31,611 nucleotides of DNA from Gryganskiella cystojenkinii. Its lineage: Eukaryota; Mortierellomycota; Mortierellomycetes; Mortierellales; Mortierellaceae. The stretch covers positions 1 to 31,611 of the forward strand of contig JAAAIG010000437.1 in the NCBI GenBank assembly GCA_015852425.1, in the 5' to 3' direction. Under the pieces are notes generated by a model. The model worked only from the letters and a program-made list of their open reading frames with translations, did no database searches and was not told where the DNA came from. Shown in pieces: positions 11,101-22,586 of this stretch. How positions within the stretch are numbered: the first letter of the stretch is position 1; every line of letters starts with the position of its first letter. Made by a program: the position numbers and the translations under genes.

Positions 11101-13596
11101 TTATTGTTTGCTATACAAGAAGGCCATCTCGGGCGAGAGGAACTGTTGACTCATGGATCGGTGCAGACTACTCGAGGTCGTGGTCATGCTCTTTTGACTC
11201 GAGGGTCTGGATGCATGGACATGCGGATAAGGATACTTTCCCCCTATGTGTTCCACCTTCGGTGACAACCCCGCGACCTGCTGCTGTTGATATTGCTGCT
11301 GTTGATCAGTCATCATCAGACTAATATCCGAAGACGATCGACGAGGACGCAATGGCCCCTCCACACTGGCACTATTCATCCCACCGCTATGAACACTCCC
11401 AGCACGGGACCCACTCGCGACCGAGGACGCGGTCATTTGTCCAAACGCATGCGGATTCACATCCGGGACAAAGATCCTCAGCTGAGAAGTTGTAGGGGAA
11501 GCGTATTGGAATTTCGGTTGAGGAGCCGCTTTTCGGTTCGCCGTGATCTTGTCAATCGACTCGGGAGATCCAGGACTCCCCTTCAGATCCTGAACAATCA
11601 CGGGTGGGATTCCCTGTCGACTCAGCATCTGAGATCTATCGTCCATGGCGCCACCTTTCAATCGATACATGATCTCGACCTCGTCCTGGTTTGAGCTGCC
11701 ACCGAGACTTAGTCCCGCGAGGTTGAGGAGGGAGGAGCTGAAACTAAAGCTTTTTGTCAGCTTGGTCTCCAAAGGTCGAAAGGAAGTGCAACTCCCGCCG
11801 AAATTTTGGTGCAGGAGACTTCCTTGTTGCAATTGTTGTTGTTGCAGCGCTGTAAGGACCGAGGAGACGTGGGTTTGAGTGGCGATCGTGTTGGTAGACT
11901 TGACGGCGCCACCAGAGGAGCCAGTCTTTTTCACACCCCGGGAGAGCATATCGGAGAGAAAAGAGTTGGACATGGCACGGGAACGCTTCTGGGACGAGAC
12001 ATGTTCGGCGGCATCGAGCATCTGGGTCAGATACCGGAGCTGGACATAGTTGATCGTTTGTGAAATCGCGATCGCCGCATTCTATGTAAAAAAATGAGAG
12101 TAAGAACTTGGTAGTCTTGTTGTATTGGGCATAAGCATGTATGATGAAACATTGACTTACACTAATCTCGGTCGAGAGACTGGTAATCTTTTGATTCGTG
12201 ACCAAGGACTTCTCCTTCAGAACCTCATTCTCCTCTAAAAATGTCCGATCCAGGTTCTCTCCTACAAGTAACAGATGTGAATGAAACCTTGCCGCAGGTG
12301 CCGAGTCAGGTTCGATCCCTGCATCTTGCAATTGTTTTCGAAAGATTTCGTTCGAGACTTGTAACTGTTGCACCGTGTCTAGCAACGAGTTCATCTTTTC
12401 TAGATTGGCCTCGGTCTTGTTCATCTCCAGTTCCTTGTACGCTCGTTCAAGCGCACTGTACCGTTCTTCCCATTTCTCGCGTTCATAATGGATTTGGTTC
12501 TGGGCGGACGAGTACTTTTTCTCCCAGTTTTTGCTCTCCTTGACTGCAGCCTCGAACTGATGACGGTAATCGAAATCGTTGTGGGAGTGGTGCTGATGAG
12601 AGTTGTGAACCATCATACCGCCGGTCGGGGTCATGGCGATGATGGAGGGGTTTTGGCTTCCGGGAGGTAGGAATGTTGATGCTGTCAGACTCAGCGTACT
12701 CGCTCTAATATTCCAGTTGAGCGCAATGAATAAAAAGCAAGAAGCGATCGGTGATCAGAGAAAGAGATCGATTGATAAACATGTCCAAACGTTGCCATTT
12801 TTTTTACCGTTTCCGGAGCTTGTTTTGGACCTTTGGAGGCGTGGCATTGGCGACGACGACTTGAGCCAGCTCAGTCATGTCAGCAGCCGAGGGGGTCTTG
12901 AACTGTGCACTGTTGATCCTGCGCCGAGGTCTACGACAGGGTAGTCAGATGTGAAGGGTCAGAGTTTGCAGCGCGCGCAGCAGCAGAAAGAGGGTTGTCA
13001 TCCGTTTGTGTCACTTACTCCCGTGGTTTTTCTGGTGCTTTGGGTGCAGTGTACGAGGAAGCGTTGATCGAAGATGTCGACCCATGGTATGTGCTATTCG
13101 TGCTCCGATTCCCACTATAGGTGTTGCTACTTGCGTTTGTCATCGAGTAGCGGGTCTGTTTTAATTGCTGTTGGAAAGGATATTGGCCTGAAGAGCCGCT
13201 GTGAATGTTGGTAGAGCTGTAGTTGGGGGCTATGAGCTTGTTGTTATTGATGTTGACGGTCCTGCCGCCATTTGGTGAACCCTTCGGTGCTGGGTTCTTA
13301 CTCGCCGCCAAAGCCTCCAGTTTTGCAAACAAGTCGTTTTGTGATTCCTCAAAGGACTTTCCTGATCCCATCGCCATCCCACCTGTGATCGCAGATGAAG
13401 AGTCTGCGACTCGAGGTCCAGTCATGGTCGCCATGGAGTGAGTGCGGACTGGGGGAGTGAGCATCGAAGTTGATTTGATCTCTCCATTGTTGGTGTTGGT
13501 TAAAGAGGACGCTGGAGCCTTTGCTGGTTTGCGTTTCGTAAAGTAGGAGGTAGGTTGTTGTGGTGGTTGAGGACGAGAGACGGTATTTGTCGACAT
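11101..13596 (-). CDS. Unrecognised coiled-coil protein with low-complexity flanks
   Basis: Four exons: 13596-13019, 12930-12808, 12704-12161 and 12081-11101; 741 residues, every junction in frame. I do not recognise the family. Residues 1-192 are Ser/Asn/Thr/Pro-rich, with a short amphipathic part (DLFAKLEALAASKN). Exon 2 is a compact basic segment. A coiled coil covers about 280-415 (Glu/Lys-rich, with heptad-like Leu spacing around LEKMNSLLDTVQQLQVSNE). The C-terminal half is Ser- and Gln-rich, with Gln runs near residues 465-475 and 650-660. It contains the basophilic-kinase-like site RPRRSSSD. No signal peptide or membrane segment is visible. A scaffold role, for example at the cortex, septum or cytoskeleton, would fit this architecture but is only a guess. 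The gene is convergent with the kinase gene. Confidence 0.75.
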
Positions 13597-14026
13597 GATT
13601 ATGGTATTTTATGTTTATGATACGGAAATTGAGGTAGGTTAATGATATCGAAGAGAGTGACGCGGGCACCTGTCTTTGTCGAGTAAGGAAAGACTAAGGC
13701 TGGAGATTAGTAAAGGCGAGAAGCAAAGAGACTGTAAATTAACGGAAGAGAGAGTGGGTAATAGAAGATCTGTCAAGATGCGAAAAGGGGGGCAGAGTCA
13801 GGAAACAGAGACATTAAGTCGGTTTCTTTCAAACACAACTGGATATGAAGACTCTCAATGGCGATACACTCTCGAAAGGCGAGAGTTTTTTTTTCCTTTT
13901 CGATGATCCATATTTATTTTTAATGATTTTCAGAGACCAGCATCAGAACGAGGCGGAATCTCGAATAGGATTGACTACAAAAAAAAAAAAGAAGCATCGT
14001 TGTTTCGGTCAAAACATGGCATGAAA

Positions 14027-14046
14027 GAGACAACACCGGTTGTCTC
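14027..14046. repeat. Short inverted repeat GAGACAAC / GTTGTCTC
   Basis: Two exact reverse-complement 8-base arms are separated by ACCG, about 430-450 bases upstream of the coiled-coil gene start. The short spacer and dyad symmetry suit a dimeric DNA-binding protein or a small hairpin. Either role is inference. Confidence 0.5.
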
Positions 14047-14227
14047 CTTGGTCACTTTGACATTCTAGGGGTGGTCCCTATCTGGGCGCAGACAAATCGC
14101 CGTCCGGGCACTAGGGGAGCACTAAACTTTTCAATGTCCTCTCTCCTTCTAGAAAAGTCGCTCCCTGGAGGAACAAAAAAAAACAAAAAAAAATTCTCAG
14201 CCACCTAATTTTTTTTCTTCAGAAAGG

Positions 14228-14235
14228 TATAAAAA
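14228..14235 (+). promoter_or_regulatory. Orphan TATA-box-like TATAAAAA
   Basis: This is a consensus TATA box on the plus strand, where both flanking genes are on the minus strand. A 22-codon frame begins 43 bases downstream at 14271 (stop 14337-14339). It may mark an antisense or non-coding transcript, or be a chance match in A-rich DNA. Confidence 0.2.
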
Positions 14236-14588
14236 CCCTTTGGTTCTTTGATCCTCTTGATCATTAACCAATGCCACAAGTAGAACACGATGAGCTTACC
14301 CCATGCCCATTCGATATTGGATATGTGTGCAAAGACTAATGTACAGTAGCCAATAGCAACGCCCATTGATAGACGTCATGTTTCTTTCATAACATGCTCT
14401 GCCTCTGGTGGTAAATGGGATCACAGCATCCCTTGCTGGCTCGACATTCTACCTCTCTTTTTTTAATAATCCTTTCAAACAAAAAAACATCGAGTGCTGG
14501 GGTCAGAATTGTTCTTGTTCGAATCTCAGAGTTCTCTCATTTTGAAAGAATGGGTCGCGTATAGGTGTTGTCAATTGAGATCAAGGGA

Positions 14589-16401
14589 CTAGTTCGCCAC
14601 AGAGACTTTATTACTCTCCTGGATGCTGATACTGCTGCTGCTAGGCTGTTCAATCCTCTTCAATTGACGGATCAAAGACGGATTCACACGAATAAGGCCC
14701 TTATCCTTGCCTGACCGGACCAATGCTCCCTGTTGCAGTAACCGTTGTATCCGTGTCGTCACCCAGGTCCGAGTCTCTGCCGGTGCAACCTTCACCTGAT
14801 CCGCAATCACGCCAAAGTTCATATAAAGCGCCATAAGTGTCGCATCCTTTCTCCCACACTCGGATCCAGAGGTAATTACAGAGGAGGTTGTGACAGCGGC
14901 GGTAGCTGTATCGTTGTCGTCTAGATGTGACCCAGGCAGGAACTCGAGCCACTCGTATAAACCAAGGAAGCACTCCAGATCCTGGATCTTTTCCGGTTTC
15001 CTTGACATGACAGAGTCTTGCATTAGTCGTAACTCGTCCACGCGACAGCCGAACGCCTGAGCAACTTGCTTCTTGGTCTGCTGGTTACTGAGGAGTGCTT
15101 CGCTGGATCGGACTCCTGGAAGGATGACATTTCGACCGAGGACAGTAGGATCCTGAAAGGTGATAGGTGCATTATCGCCTCGCTCCGCTACCATTAACTG
15201 TTGTTCGACTAATGACTTGACCAGCGCCAGCGCTTGGGCATCTCGTTCAACTGGATCTAGATTCTCGGCCATGAAGGGTCCTTTCAAAAGATGGTGAACG
15301 GTTCGCAACGGTATAGCCTATGTGGAGCATATGAAAAGAGATAAGGTTAGAACAACATCGCCAAGCAAGAGGCGTGCATGATTTCTAAAAGCCACAAGGT
15401 CGTAGAGATAGCTTACGTTGCCACGAGGAAAGCTGGTCAATAAAAAATCGCGAGCAGATTCACACTTGGTCATGTCCAACTGGGTGGGCACATATCCAGC
15501 CTGAAACTTTTTGGCCGTAATGTTGTCGTACATGGTCAAGGTCTTGAACGCATCCTGAGCGATACAGCGGACCAATTCCCCAGACAGCTCCTGGTCGCCG
15601 TACGATTCCCAATCCCATCGTCGAGGATCGATTAGTTGATCGGGTTGCATGTCTGCTGTGGATCCGAATCGCTTGAGATTGCTGTTGATGTTATTGCTGT
15701 TGTTGAGACCGTTGGGTATCCGGCCGGGTATATAGTCGTCGTGGAGATTTCCAAAGACGTCATGTAGCATCCGTACACTTGAAGATCCAATGCCCATGGT
15801 CTTGGCCATCCAGTGCGTATCCAAAAGGTTCTTGCAGGTGATCCCGTATTGCTCCTGAACACGCGCTGCGTCCTCGTACGCGCCAAAGCCAACTTTTGCA
15901 TAAGTCGCAGAGGAGAGGAAGGTCTTTAAGAGTTGTGGGATCAGGTCAGGATTGCGTCCGTTATTGGTAATGATGTAGGTAGGTAAGATGAGCGAGAGGT
16001 GTTGGTTCGCGATCTGGATGTAGTGAATCAATCCTGTAGATGAGCAGGCGAGAACGTTGAATGCCAAGGGTCGAGGCTCGATGTTGAAGTCGGACATGAA
16101 TAAAAGAACGTTCAGAGCATGTTGAACTATGATAGAGCAGAGGAGGTGTCGTCAAGTTAGTGTCGATCGTAGGGTGAACTATCCTGGATCGACCATCAAA
16201 AAATTTGCGGGCGTTTTTTTTACCTTGTTCAGCAGTGTCTGGGACAAAGACGGGCGGTCTGCTTTGGAGCATGGGGATCTCTGCATTCCTGAGGAGGATC
16301 ACGGCGGTATGCGGCGTGTTCTTGGTGCTCCTCTGGGCAAAGAAGGGTTTCTTTGGGTCCGCCTTGATCTTTGCCCAGTTCCATGCACTGCGAACATTCA
16401 T
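14589..16401 (-). CDS. DnaQ/RNase D-like 3'-5' exonuclease-fold protein, first catalytic motif missing
   Basis: Three exons: 16401-16224, 16126-15417 and 15317-14589; 538 residues. The start is set at MNVRSAW, because in-frame upstream sequence overlaps the leader and shows no conservation. After VFVPDTAEQVQHAL, the usual entry to this fold, comes the strand PLAFNV where active enzymes carry an Asp-x-Glu pair; here it is Asn-Val-Leu. Motif II keeps its Asp (KVGFGAYEDAARV) and motif III keeps its Asp (CIAQDAFKTLTMY), but the usual Tyr is Cys. GITCKNLLDTHWMAK matches the region between motifs. The C-terminal third (exon 3 and the end of exon 2) has no domain I recognise; part resembles a helical winged-helix-like segment. 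I infer loss of nuclease activity and perhaps an RNA- or DNA-binding role, as in the inactive EXD1 proteins of animals. Orthology to EXD1 is not claimed. Confidence 0.75.
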
Positions 16402-16758
16402 TAAGGTTGAAACTGAGGACAATGGAAGATGGCACTCTCCAGTTCTAGAGGCCGTGGTGGTCCTGCATGGTGACTGAGTTGTTGTCCGTGACCTGGAGAG
16501 CAATTGAGCCGGACGGATGCTTCTCTTCCACATTGATCCCTGATAGACAGACGTGTGATCTCCGGTTCCTGAGAAAGAATGTGAGTTAAAGCTTTTCCTT
16601 CTCGGGGTCGAAGGTCCATTTTAGGGGGATACGACCTAAACTGTGGCTTTGCTCTCTCTCGAATTATTTTTTCCTTTTTGCACGGTGTCTGACCGCGTTT
16701 CTCTTTGTTCTCGTTCATTCATTTCACTTGCCAAAGACAGACAGCAAATCTCATTTCA
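16402..16758. promoter_or_regulatory. Shared divergent promoter of the exonuclease-like gene and ARP6
   Basis: Only 357 bases separate the two divergent start codons, so the genes probably share regulatory DNA. Toward ARP6 the plus strand becomes C/T-rich (about 16650-16720). I see no clear TATA box. Confidence 0.5.
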
Positions 16759-18664
16759 ATGGCATCGCGCACTTTGGTGGTCGACAATGGTGCCTCAACT
16801 ATAAAGTTTGGATTTGCTGACGATGCAGACTCTTACAGGTCCATTCCCAACAACATTACTCGCTCCAAGGCAGAACGGAGGACGTTTGTAGGGGACCAGC
16901 TCGAGACCTGCAAGGATTTTTCTGGTCTATACTACCGGCTCCCGTTCGAGAAGGGATTGCTGACGGGTTGGGATGTAGAGAAACAGATCTGGGATCGACT
17001 CTTTACAGGAAAGATCGTGCCGGTACGCCTCCCCTTCCTTTGTATACATTGATAGAACAAAAAGCCTGGTCTGAGAATACTTACAAACTACGATAATCTA
17101 ATCCATTTTATTGTCCTTGATATCTTTTATTCCTTATAGTGCAATCCTTCAGCAACCAGTCTCTTAATTTCAGAACCAGTTCTCAACCTCCCCAACATCA
17201 CGCCGACCTACGACCAGATCATTTTTGAGGAATATGGATTCCACAGCTATACCCGCATGTCTGCCCCTCAAATGGCCATGTACAACGATATCCCGAAACT
17301 CTTTGGACAGAGGATCGCCAACGGCAAGAAACGGATCGACTGTGGCGTCATCATCGACTCGGGCTACTCATTCACGCACATTGTACCGTTATGGAAAGGG
17401 AAACCAATCCTGGTTGGCATCCGCAGGATCAACGTCGGTGGCAAGTTGTTGACGAATCATTTGAAAGAGATTATTTCTTTCCGGTACTGGAATATGATGG
17501 ATGAGACCTACTTGGTGAACGAGGTCAAAGAAGCATGTTGTTATGTCTCTACTCGGCAAGAAAAGTTTTGGGACGATCTGGATATTTGCAAGTAAGCACA
17601 CAGGGATAAACTTGACTTTCTCGTGCTCGTCGTCTGAATGATTCGAAGGATCGCCGCTTATGCGTTATTGTTTTACTCGCTGACATGCTGACATGGGTCC
17701 TCTTCTTACTGGATACAGGAAATCACCACGCGCCAACAAGATCATTCAACATTATGCTCTTCCTGACTACTCTACGCAACAGCATGGATACGTCAAGGGA
17801 CAGTCTCGATCCAAAAAGAGGACTGGACAAAAAAGAAAGGTTCTGTCCAAGACATCCAAAACAAAGGCGGATGAAAGGGCCCCCTCTTCAGTCGACGACA
17901 ACCAGGACCTTGATATTCAAGACTATGACAGCTCGAGTGCGTCTGAGGATGATGTCAATAGCGACGTAGAGATGGAGCCAATAGAAGAGGACGAGCAGAT
18001 CTTGGTCATGAACAACGAACGGTTTACGGTGCCCGAGATCCTCTTCAACCCCTCAGACATTGGTATGGACCAGGCGGGAATCCCTGAAGCCATTGTCGAT
18101 GCCATCTCTTGTTGCGACGAAGGTAAGAAGACCTGATTCTTTGTAGACGCACTGAAATTGTTGACCGGCAAAGGACACTGGACTTGAACGAAGTTGCGCG
18201 ATTGATCAGTTGTCGCTGACATAGCAACTGCGCGATTATTCTCATGAATATTAAACTAATAGAAATCCAAGGAATGCTCTATGCAAATGTGGTTCTGGTC
18301 GGAGGCAACGCTAACTTGCCAGGGTTTAAAAAGAGGATCGTCAATGAGCTTCGACAGTTGGTCCCTTCTCAGTATGTGGTTAGAGTCGGGGTTGATAGCG
18401 AGTAAGTTTTCTTTCACTGTCCGAGGCTTTCTCTCTGCGGACCAAATTTTCTTTTGGTGTTTTATTCCTTACTCACACTATCAACTCTTTACTATTCAAA
18501 ATAATGTTTGACTTAGTCCCACGGGATATGCTTGGAAGGGCGGCAAGCGACTTGCCTCCGCAGAAGAGTTTGCGAGTGAGTTCAGGAATCGTTTGGTCAC
18601 CAGGGCGGAATATCTGGAGACGGGAAGTGCGCTCTGCGAGTCTCGGTTCCGATCTGCTGCCTAA
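16759..18664 (+). CDS. ARP6: Actin-related protein 6 (SWR1 chromatin-remodelling complex subunit)
   Basis: Five exons: 16759-17022, 17140-17591, 17719-18122, 18272-18401 and 18517-18664; 465 residues. ARP6 is a nuclear actin-fold subunit of the SWR1/SRCAP complex that exchanges H2A for H2A.Z. The match is clear throughout: LVVDNGAST at the N-terminal phosphate loop, IDSGYSFTHIVP, RINVGGKLLTNHLKEII, FTVPEILFNPSDIG, and VVLVGGNANLPGF. The C-terminal WKGGKRLAS corresponds to the WEGGKL region. Start MASRTL is chosen because family similarity begins there. Compared with the roughly 400-residue animal protein there is an insert of about 60 residues (about 267-330), Lys/Arg-rich then Asp/Glu-rich, between LPDYST and the NNERF motif. 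The gene is divergent from the exonuclease-like gene. Confidence 0.95.
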
Positions 18665-19066
18665 GACCATCAAATTGTAAAATATACGCCAGATCCAAAA
18701 AAAAAAAATGGACTCATAGGTCTCTTACTGTTTAAAATATGCGACCTCGAGTATGCGTTCGTTTGAACGAGAGAGATGTTAAATTTCTCTGGTGGGAGGG
18801 TGCATTGGTCGATAATGGTGTTATGGTTGGATAGCGCGATTCAAATAATTGTTTTCCGGTCGATTCGGAGGCGACAGAGTAGCGTCCCCTTGCCACACGG
18901 GATGTGTTTAAATCGGTATAACCGGTGGGCTCAAACTTAATTTGACTTCAGTTCCTAGATGGACGAAGCTTGTAGCGATCGTCCTCCTACATCGAGATCT
19001 TCAAATGCTTAAGTCCTGTGGACAACTGGAGATACAATGGTCGTTCCCCCTCCTCAGCATGGCCGC

Positions 19067-19160
19067 GCAAAATGTTGGCGATGTTATGTCCAGCCATTAC
19101 GTTCCGTTGCACGTACATTTTTGCAAATGCTGGCGATTTTTTGGCCTGCCATGACGTCCC
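19067..19160 (+). repeat. Imperfect tandem duplication, about 38 bases per copy
   Basis: Copy 1 (19067-19105) and copy 2 (19123-19160) align over almost their full length at roughly three-quarters identity. They share GCAAA, TGGCGAT, GCCAT and ACGT-CC in the same order, with period about 56. It is probably an old duplication in non-coding DNA. Confidence 0.4.
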
Positions 19161-20394
19161 GACGTGGAGATATTTTTTGCAATTCGTGTTTTGTTTTCGT
19201 AAACTTTTGAGAAATCATCAGTAGAAAAAAAAAATGTAGCTGCAGCAATCTTCCAATCATCCGTCATTACGTGTGAAGGTTCATTTCGGAGCCAAAAGAC
19301 GATGGAAAGGTGGAGCAGTGTACGCGCGGGCCGATCTTGAAAGCAGTCGTCCGTTATCGATTGCTTCAACTTGTGATTATGCTTCACTGGACCTCGATTA
19401 CATTGTGAAACGTTTTATAGTATATTCTTTCTTTTTATCTTTGTCTTTTCAAGACCTAGGCATCACATCAAACAAGACCGGATACTTTTTTTTAAAGCGA
19501 CATTCCGCCATTGCCTATGCACATCGTCCACTCGATGTTGGTTGTTCTCGTTTTCGGTTACACGTTTACGTGAACTCAACCCCTCACAGTTAGTCGTTTC
19601 CTGCTGTGTACTCTAACATCGTTTCTTGACGTTAGTCTCCGTCGAACTGACTCACGTTTTTTTTTTTTTTTTAATTAAGCACGAGCAAGGCAGGGCCTGC
19701 AATCTACAACATCGAGCATATCTTTTTAAACAAATATTTTAGGTGACGAGCTATATAGCGCGATGAGGCACTAAGCTTAGATCCGCCGATGCCACATATC
19801 TGACACCAATATATCACATTGTTTTTGATGATTGAATTCGATACACGTCAAGCGGAAAGCCTCCTTCTTCGACCGAAGACATGAAATGAAAAAAAAGACA
19901 ACCAGCATAGGTAACAAAAGTCACGAAATCGAATGCCTAAATATTTCGAGAGCTAATTTTTTCCAGGGGGGATGACCGTGGATGATACGCGGGCATCATA
20001 GCTATGAAGCGACCCACTGTTCAAGAATCTAGTTAGATGTTTTAATAGCCCGGATTTCTACCGCAGGTCTGCGTGTAAGCTACGATACACGTGTACTTAA
20101 GAAATATAAAAATGATCTGCATATGGTTACTCAGGACTCTTTTAACGCGTTGATCACCGACCCAATTTTTTTTGGGGATTTGCCTTCTTGAGTGAGCCGC
20201 CACAACGACCACAGCCATCTCCGACTCTCTGACCTTTTTAATAGGTACCTTTCCAGCAGAGCCGATAGGAGGTTGGTTGAATAAACTGCGTACAACTTCA
20301 CCAAACACCCGGTCACCGTTCAAACTATTACGATATGATTTTCAGATTGATATGCAAAGAAATTAAAATACTCAACATCACTTTTGTTGACTCT

Positions 20395-20415
20395 ACTCTC
20401 TCCTCAAAAGAGAGT
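20395..20415. repeat. Short hairpin ACTCTCT / AGAGAGT
   Basis: Two exact 7-base reverse-complement arms (20395-20401 and 20409-20415) flank a 7-base loop. The site sits in the gene-poor stretch. It could be chance in C/T-rich sequence. Confidence 0.3.
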
Positions 20416-20490
20416 GTGTCTCGATAACAGGGCAGATACGACAAGAAAGTGGACGATTTCAGTCCCTGGACCGAATTTCATTCTTGGGAC

Positions 20491-20514
20491 ATCGAGTTAA
20501 AGGATCGAGTTAAA
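20491..20514 (+). repeat. Direct repeat of ATCGAGTTAAA
   Basis: Two exact 11-base copies (20491-20501 and 20504-20514) with period 13 lie in the gene-poor stretch. No associated element is visible. Confidence 0.4.
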
Positions 20515-22586
20515 ATGTGAGATCAATATGTCTTGTTGCGGATCGAAAGGTGGAATGATGCGCTTTCTGCTTCTCGCTTCTGAGAGCGTGAAAATAAAGA
20601 AAAGACGAGAGGAAGATATGGGGCTTGACTATCGATTCCGTTCTTCAAGATGATGCTGGGCCTAAAAACTTCATGCGAGACACTCGCGAATTAGCACCAA
20701 GAGGATAGTTTCGATGCTGAGAGGATCTGAAAGTTGGAGGATGTGTAATGCTCGTTTTTGCCCGTTTTATTATTCGTTCCCGTATGTGGATTTGCGATAG
20801 TTTCGATGTTTTGCCATTCGCTACTTGTTTGCCATTTCCCCATTTACAGCTACGGAAATAGGTGTGAAGAGGACATAAACGTCCACGACGAAGGCAGGAA
20901 AAAGAAAGAAAAAATCAGATATGTGGTGGATGTTCTATAGCCGGCATTAGTTAATCAAGAATCCGACGGTAGTTATCTGCTGAGGTGAGCTTTGATATTG
21001 CCACCTTTCGTCTAATTGTACGTCAATGCCGAAAGCAAGCGCGTTTGTATTTACTATTTTTTTTTGGATGCTCAGTCAAGGGCTGATCGCAATGGGAGAC
21101 GGAGTTCTTGGAAGGTATAGCAGAGTCCTAATATATTCTTTCTGCTCCATTTCAATGCTGGAGATTTGAATTTGATCCCTCACAGGCATATCTAGGCGAT
21201 CGAATCGCCGGATTTCAGTGCGACCGACTCAGCGAACCTTGTTCTTGCAATTTTCTGATAAAGGAAAAAAAAAAACAGGAGTTATCTGTAGAGTCCCGTG
21301 GTCGTGTCTATGCTCCACTTGAACGCAAGGCTTTCCGAGGATCCAGCAGAACCAGTGTATCTTATCGACAAACAGTCGGAGAATATCTTTCGTTTTTTCC
21401 TTTCCCATTTTGTTGATGATCTTACAGCGGCGTAACAGAACGAATTCCCTCTTCGATTGCTTAAGCTCTTTTCAAGCCGATTGTAAGACGTCGTCGTTCC
21501 GATGACTTTCTTCGTTGTCCGGACGATTTTTTATTCTGGGCGTTATGAAAGCATATATGCAAAGCTTTGAAAAAAAAAAACGCTGGATTGGATCCATTGA
21601 CGATACTACGAAAGGGAATGAGGAAGGAGGGTTGACAAAATTGAAAAAATCTCAAATCCCACATTATGCAATCCTGCGCGTTGGCCAGACATTCGTCTTA
21701 ACATTACAGAGCTTGCTCTCCGTTGGGGCGTGCAGTAATCGCACTTTAGAGTTGACGGAAATACCGAATGAAAAAGGAACTGTCTTTGTTTGCTCTCTTG
21801 GAGTTACAAGTTATGAGTACGGTAGACATTTTATACGTTGTTAGCTCGTTATCTTGTTCGTTTCATATTCACAAAATATGAGAGACCTATAGAAGGAGGT
21901 TGAGAAGACGATTGACTGCACCTAATATTTATTTATCGACTTTCGGTGGCATTGAGAGTTCCCTTTGGTATCTATTTCAAAGGACTTAAAACTAAAGGCG
22001 GTCCGCGCAAAGTCGTTTCTCGGCACTATTGTTGCGAGGCCCTCTGAAGGGTTAGTCGAATCTTCATCTCCTTGAGACCGAACAAGTCCCTTTTTTCTTT
22101 CAATTGATCTGCACTGAGCTTGAAAATTTGGCATTTGTGCTCCTCGATGAATAATCGCAACTTTTGCCGATGAGATGCAGACATACTTGCCACTATTCAA
22201 TTTTTTTTTTTTTTTTAATTGGCGAGGCAGAAGGCGACGACCGTGGATTTTCTCACGAAAATCAAGCTGGTAGACAAATGTATAGAAAAAAGGTGAACTT
22301 GGGTATAAATAAAATGGATAGTCGATGCGTTTTGGCCTTCAGGAACATCGATATGAGCGTCTTGCAGCCATCTATTTAAGTGAAATAGGCACAAAGAAAT
22401 CGGAGCAAATAGTTGTGTAAAACAGGAGTGGCATTGCCAGCAACATTCTTGTGCATAATGATGCAATGATGCAAGCAAAAGCTGAAAGGAAGAAAGATGT
22501 AATTACAAACATGTCGTTGCAAAGTCGGGAAATTTTATATTTAGATGTGCAAAAGAGAAATTGTGATGGGTAGTGATGATAGATTA

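Larger units (their letters stand above)
13597..14588. other. Intergenic region: promoter of the coiled-coil gene
   Basis: No gene is supported in this 992-base spacer. It contains a perfect 8-base inverted repeat at 14027-14046, poly-A runs, and an isolated plus-strand TATAAAAA (14228-14235) with no known plus-strand gene behind it. A 22-codon frame follows that box (14271-14339). Confidence 0.4.
18665..22586. other. 3.9-kb gene-poor stretch between convergent genes
   Basis: This lies between the stops of ARP6 (plus) and the LRRC40-like gene (minus). Open frames are short (109 codons at most), lack splice partners and match nothing I know. Base composition is A/T-richer than the flanking genes. 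Long T or A runs occur at about 19659-19672 and 22201-22216. I found an imperfect tandem duplication at 19067-19160, a short hairpin at 20395-20415 and a short direct repeat at 20491-20514, but no terminal repeats, transposase motifs, tRNA or 5S signature. Decayed mobile DNA or a non-coding transcript are possible. Confidence 0.45.

Noticed and set aside
12309..12319. GGTTCGATCCC, a perfect match to a tRNA B-box
   Set aside because: It lies inside exon 3 of the coiled-coil gene, and I see no A-box or cloverleaf around it.
16402..16560. Open frame upstream of the exonuclease-like start, considered as an extra 5' exon
   Set aside because: No donor/acceptor pair keeps the frame with MNVRSAW, and the segment lies in the short divergent promoter.
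20042..20323. 93-codon minus-strand frame, considered as a transposase remnant
   Set aside because: I found no DDE, helix-turn-helix or other transposase signature and no terminal repeats.
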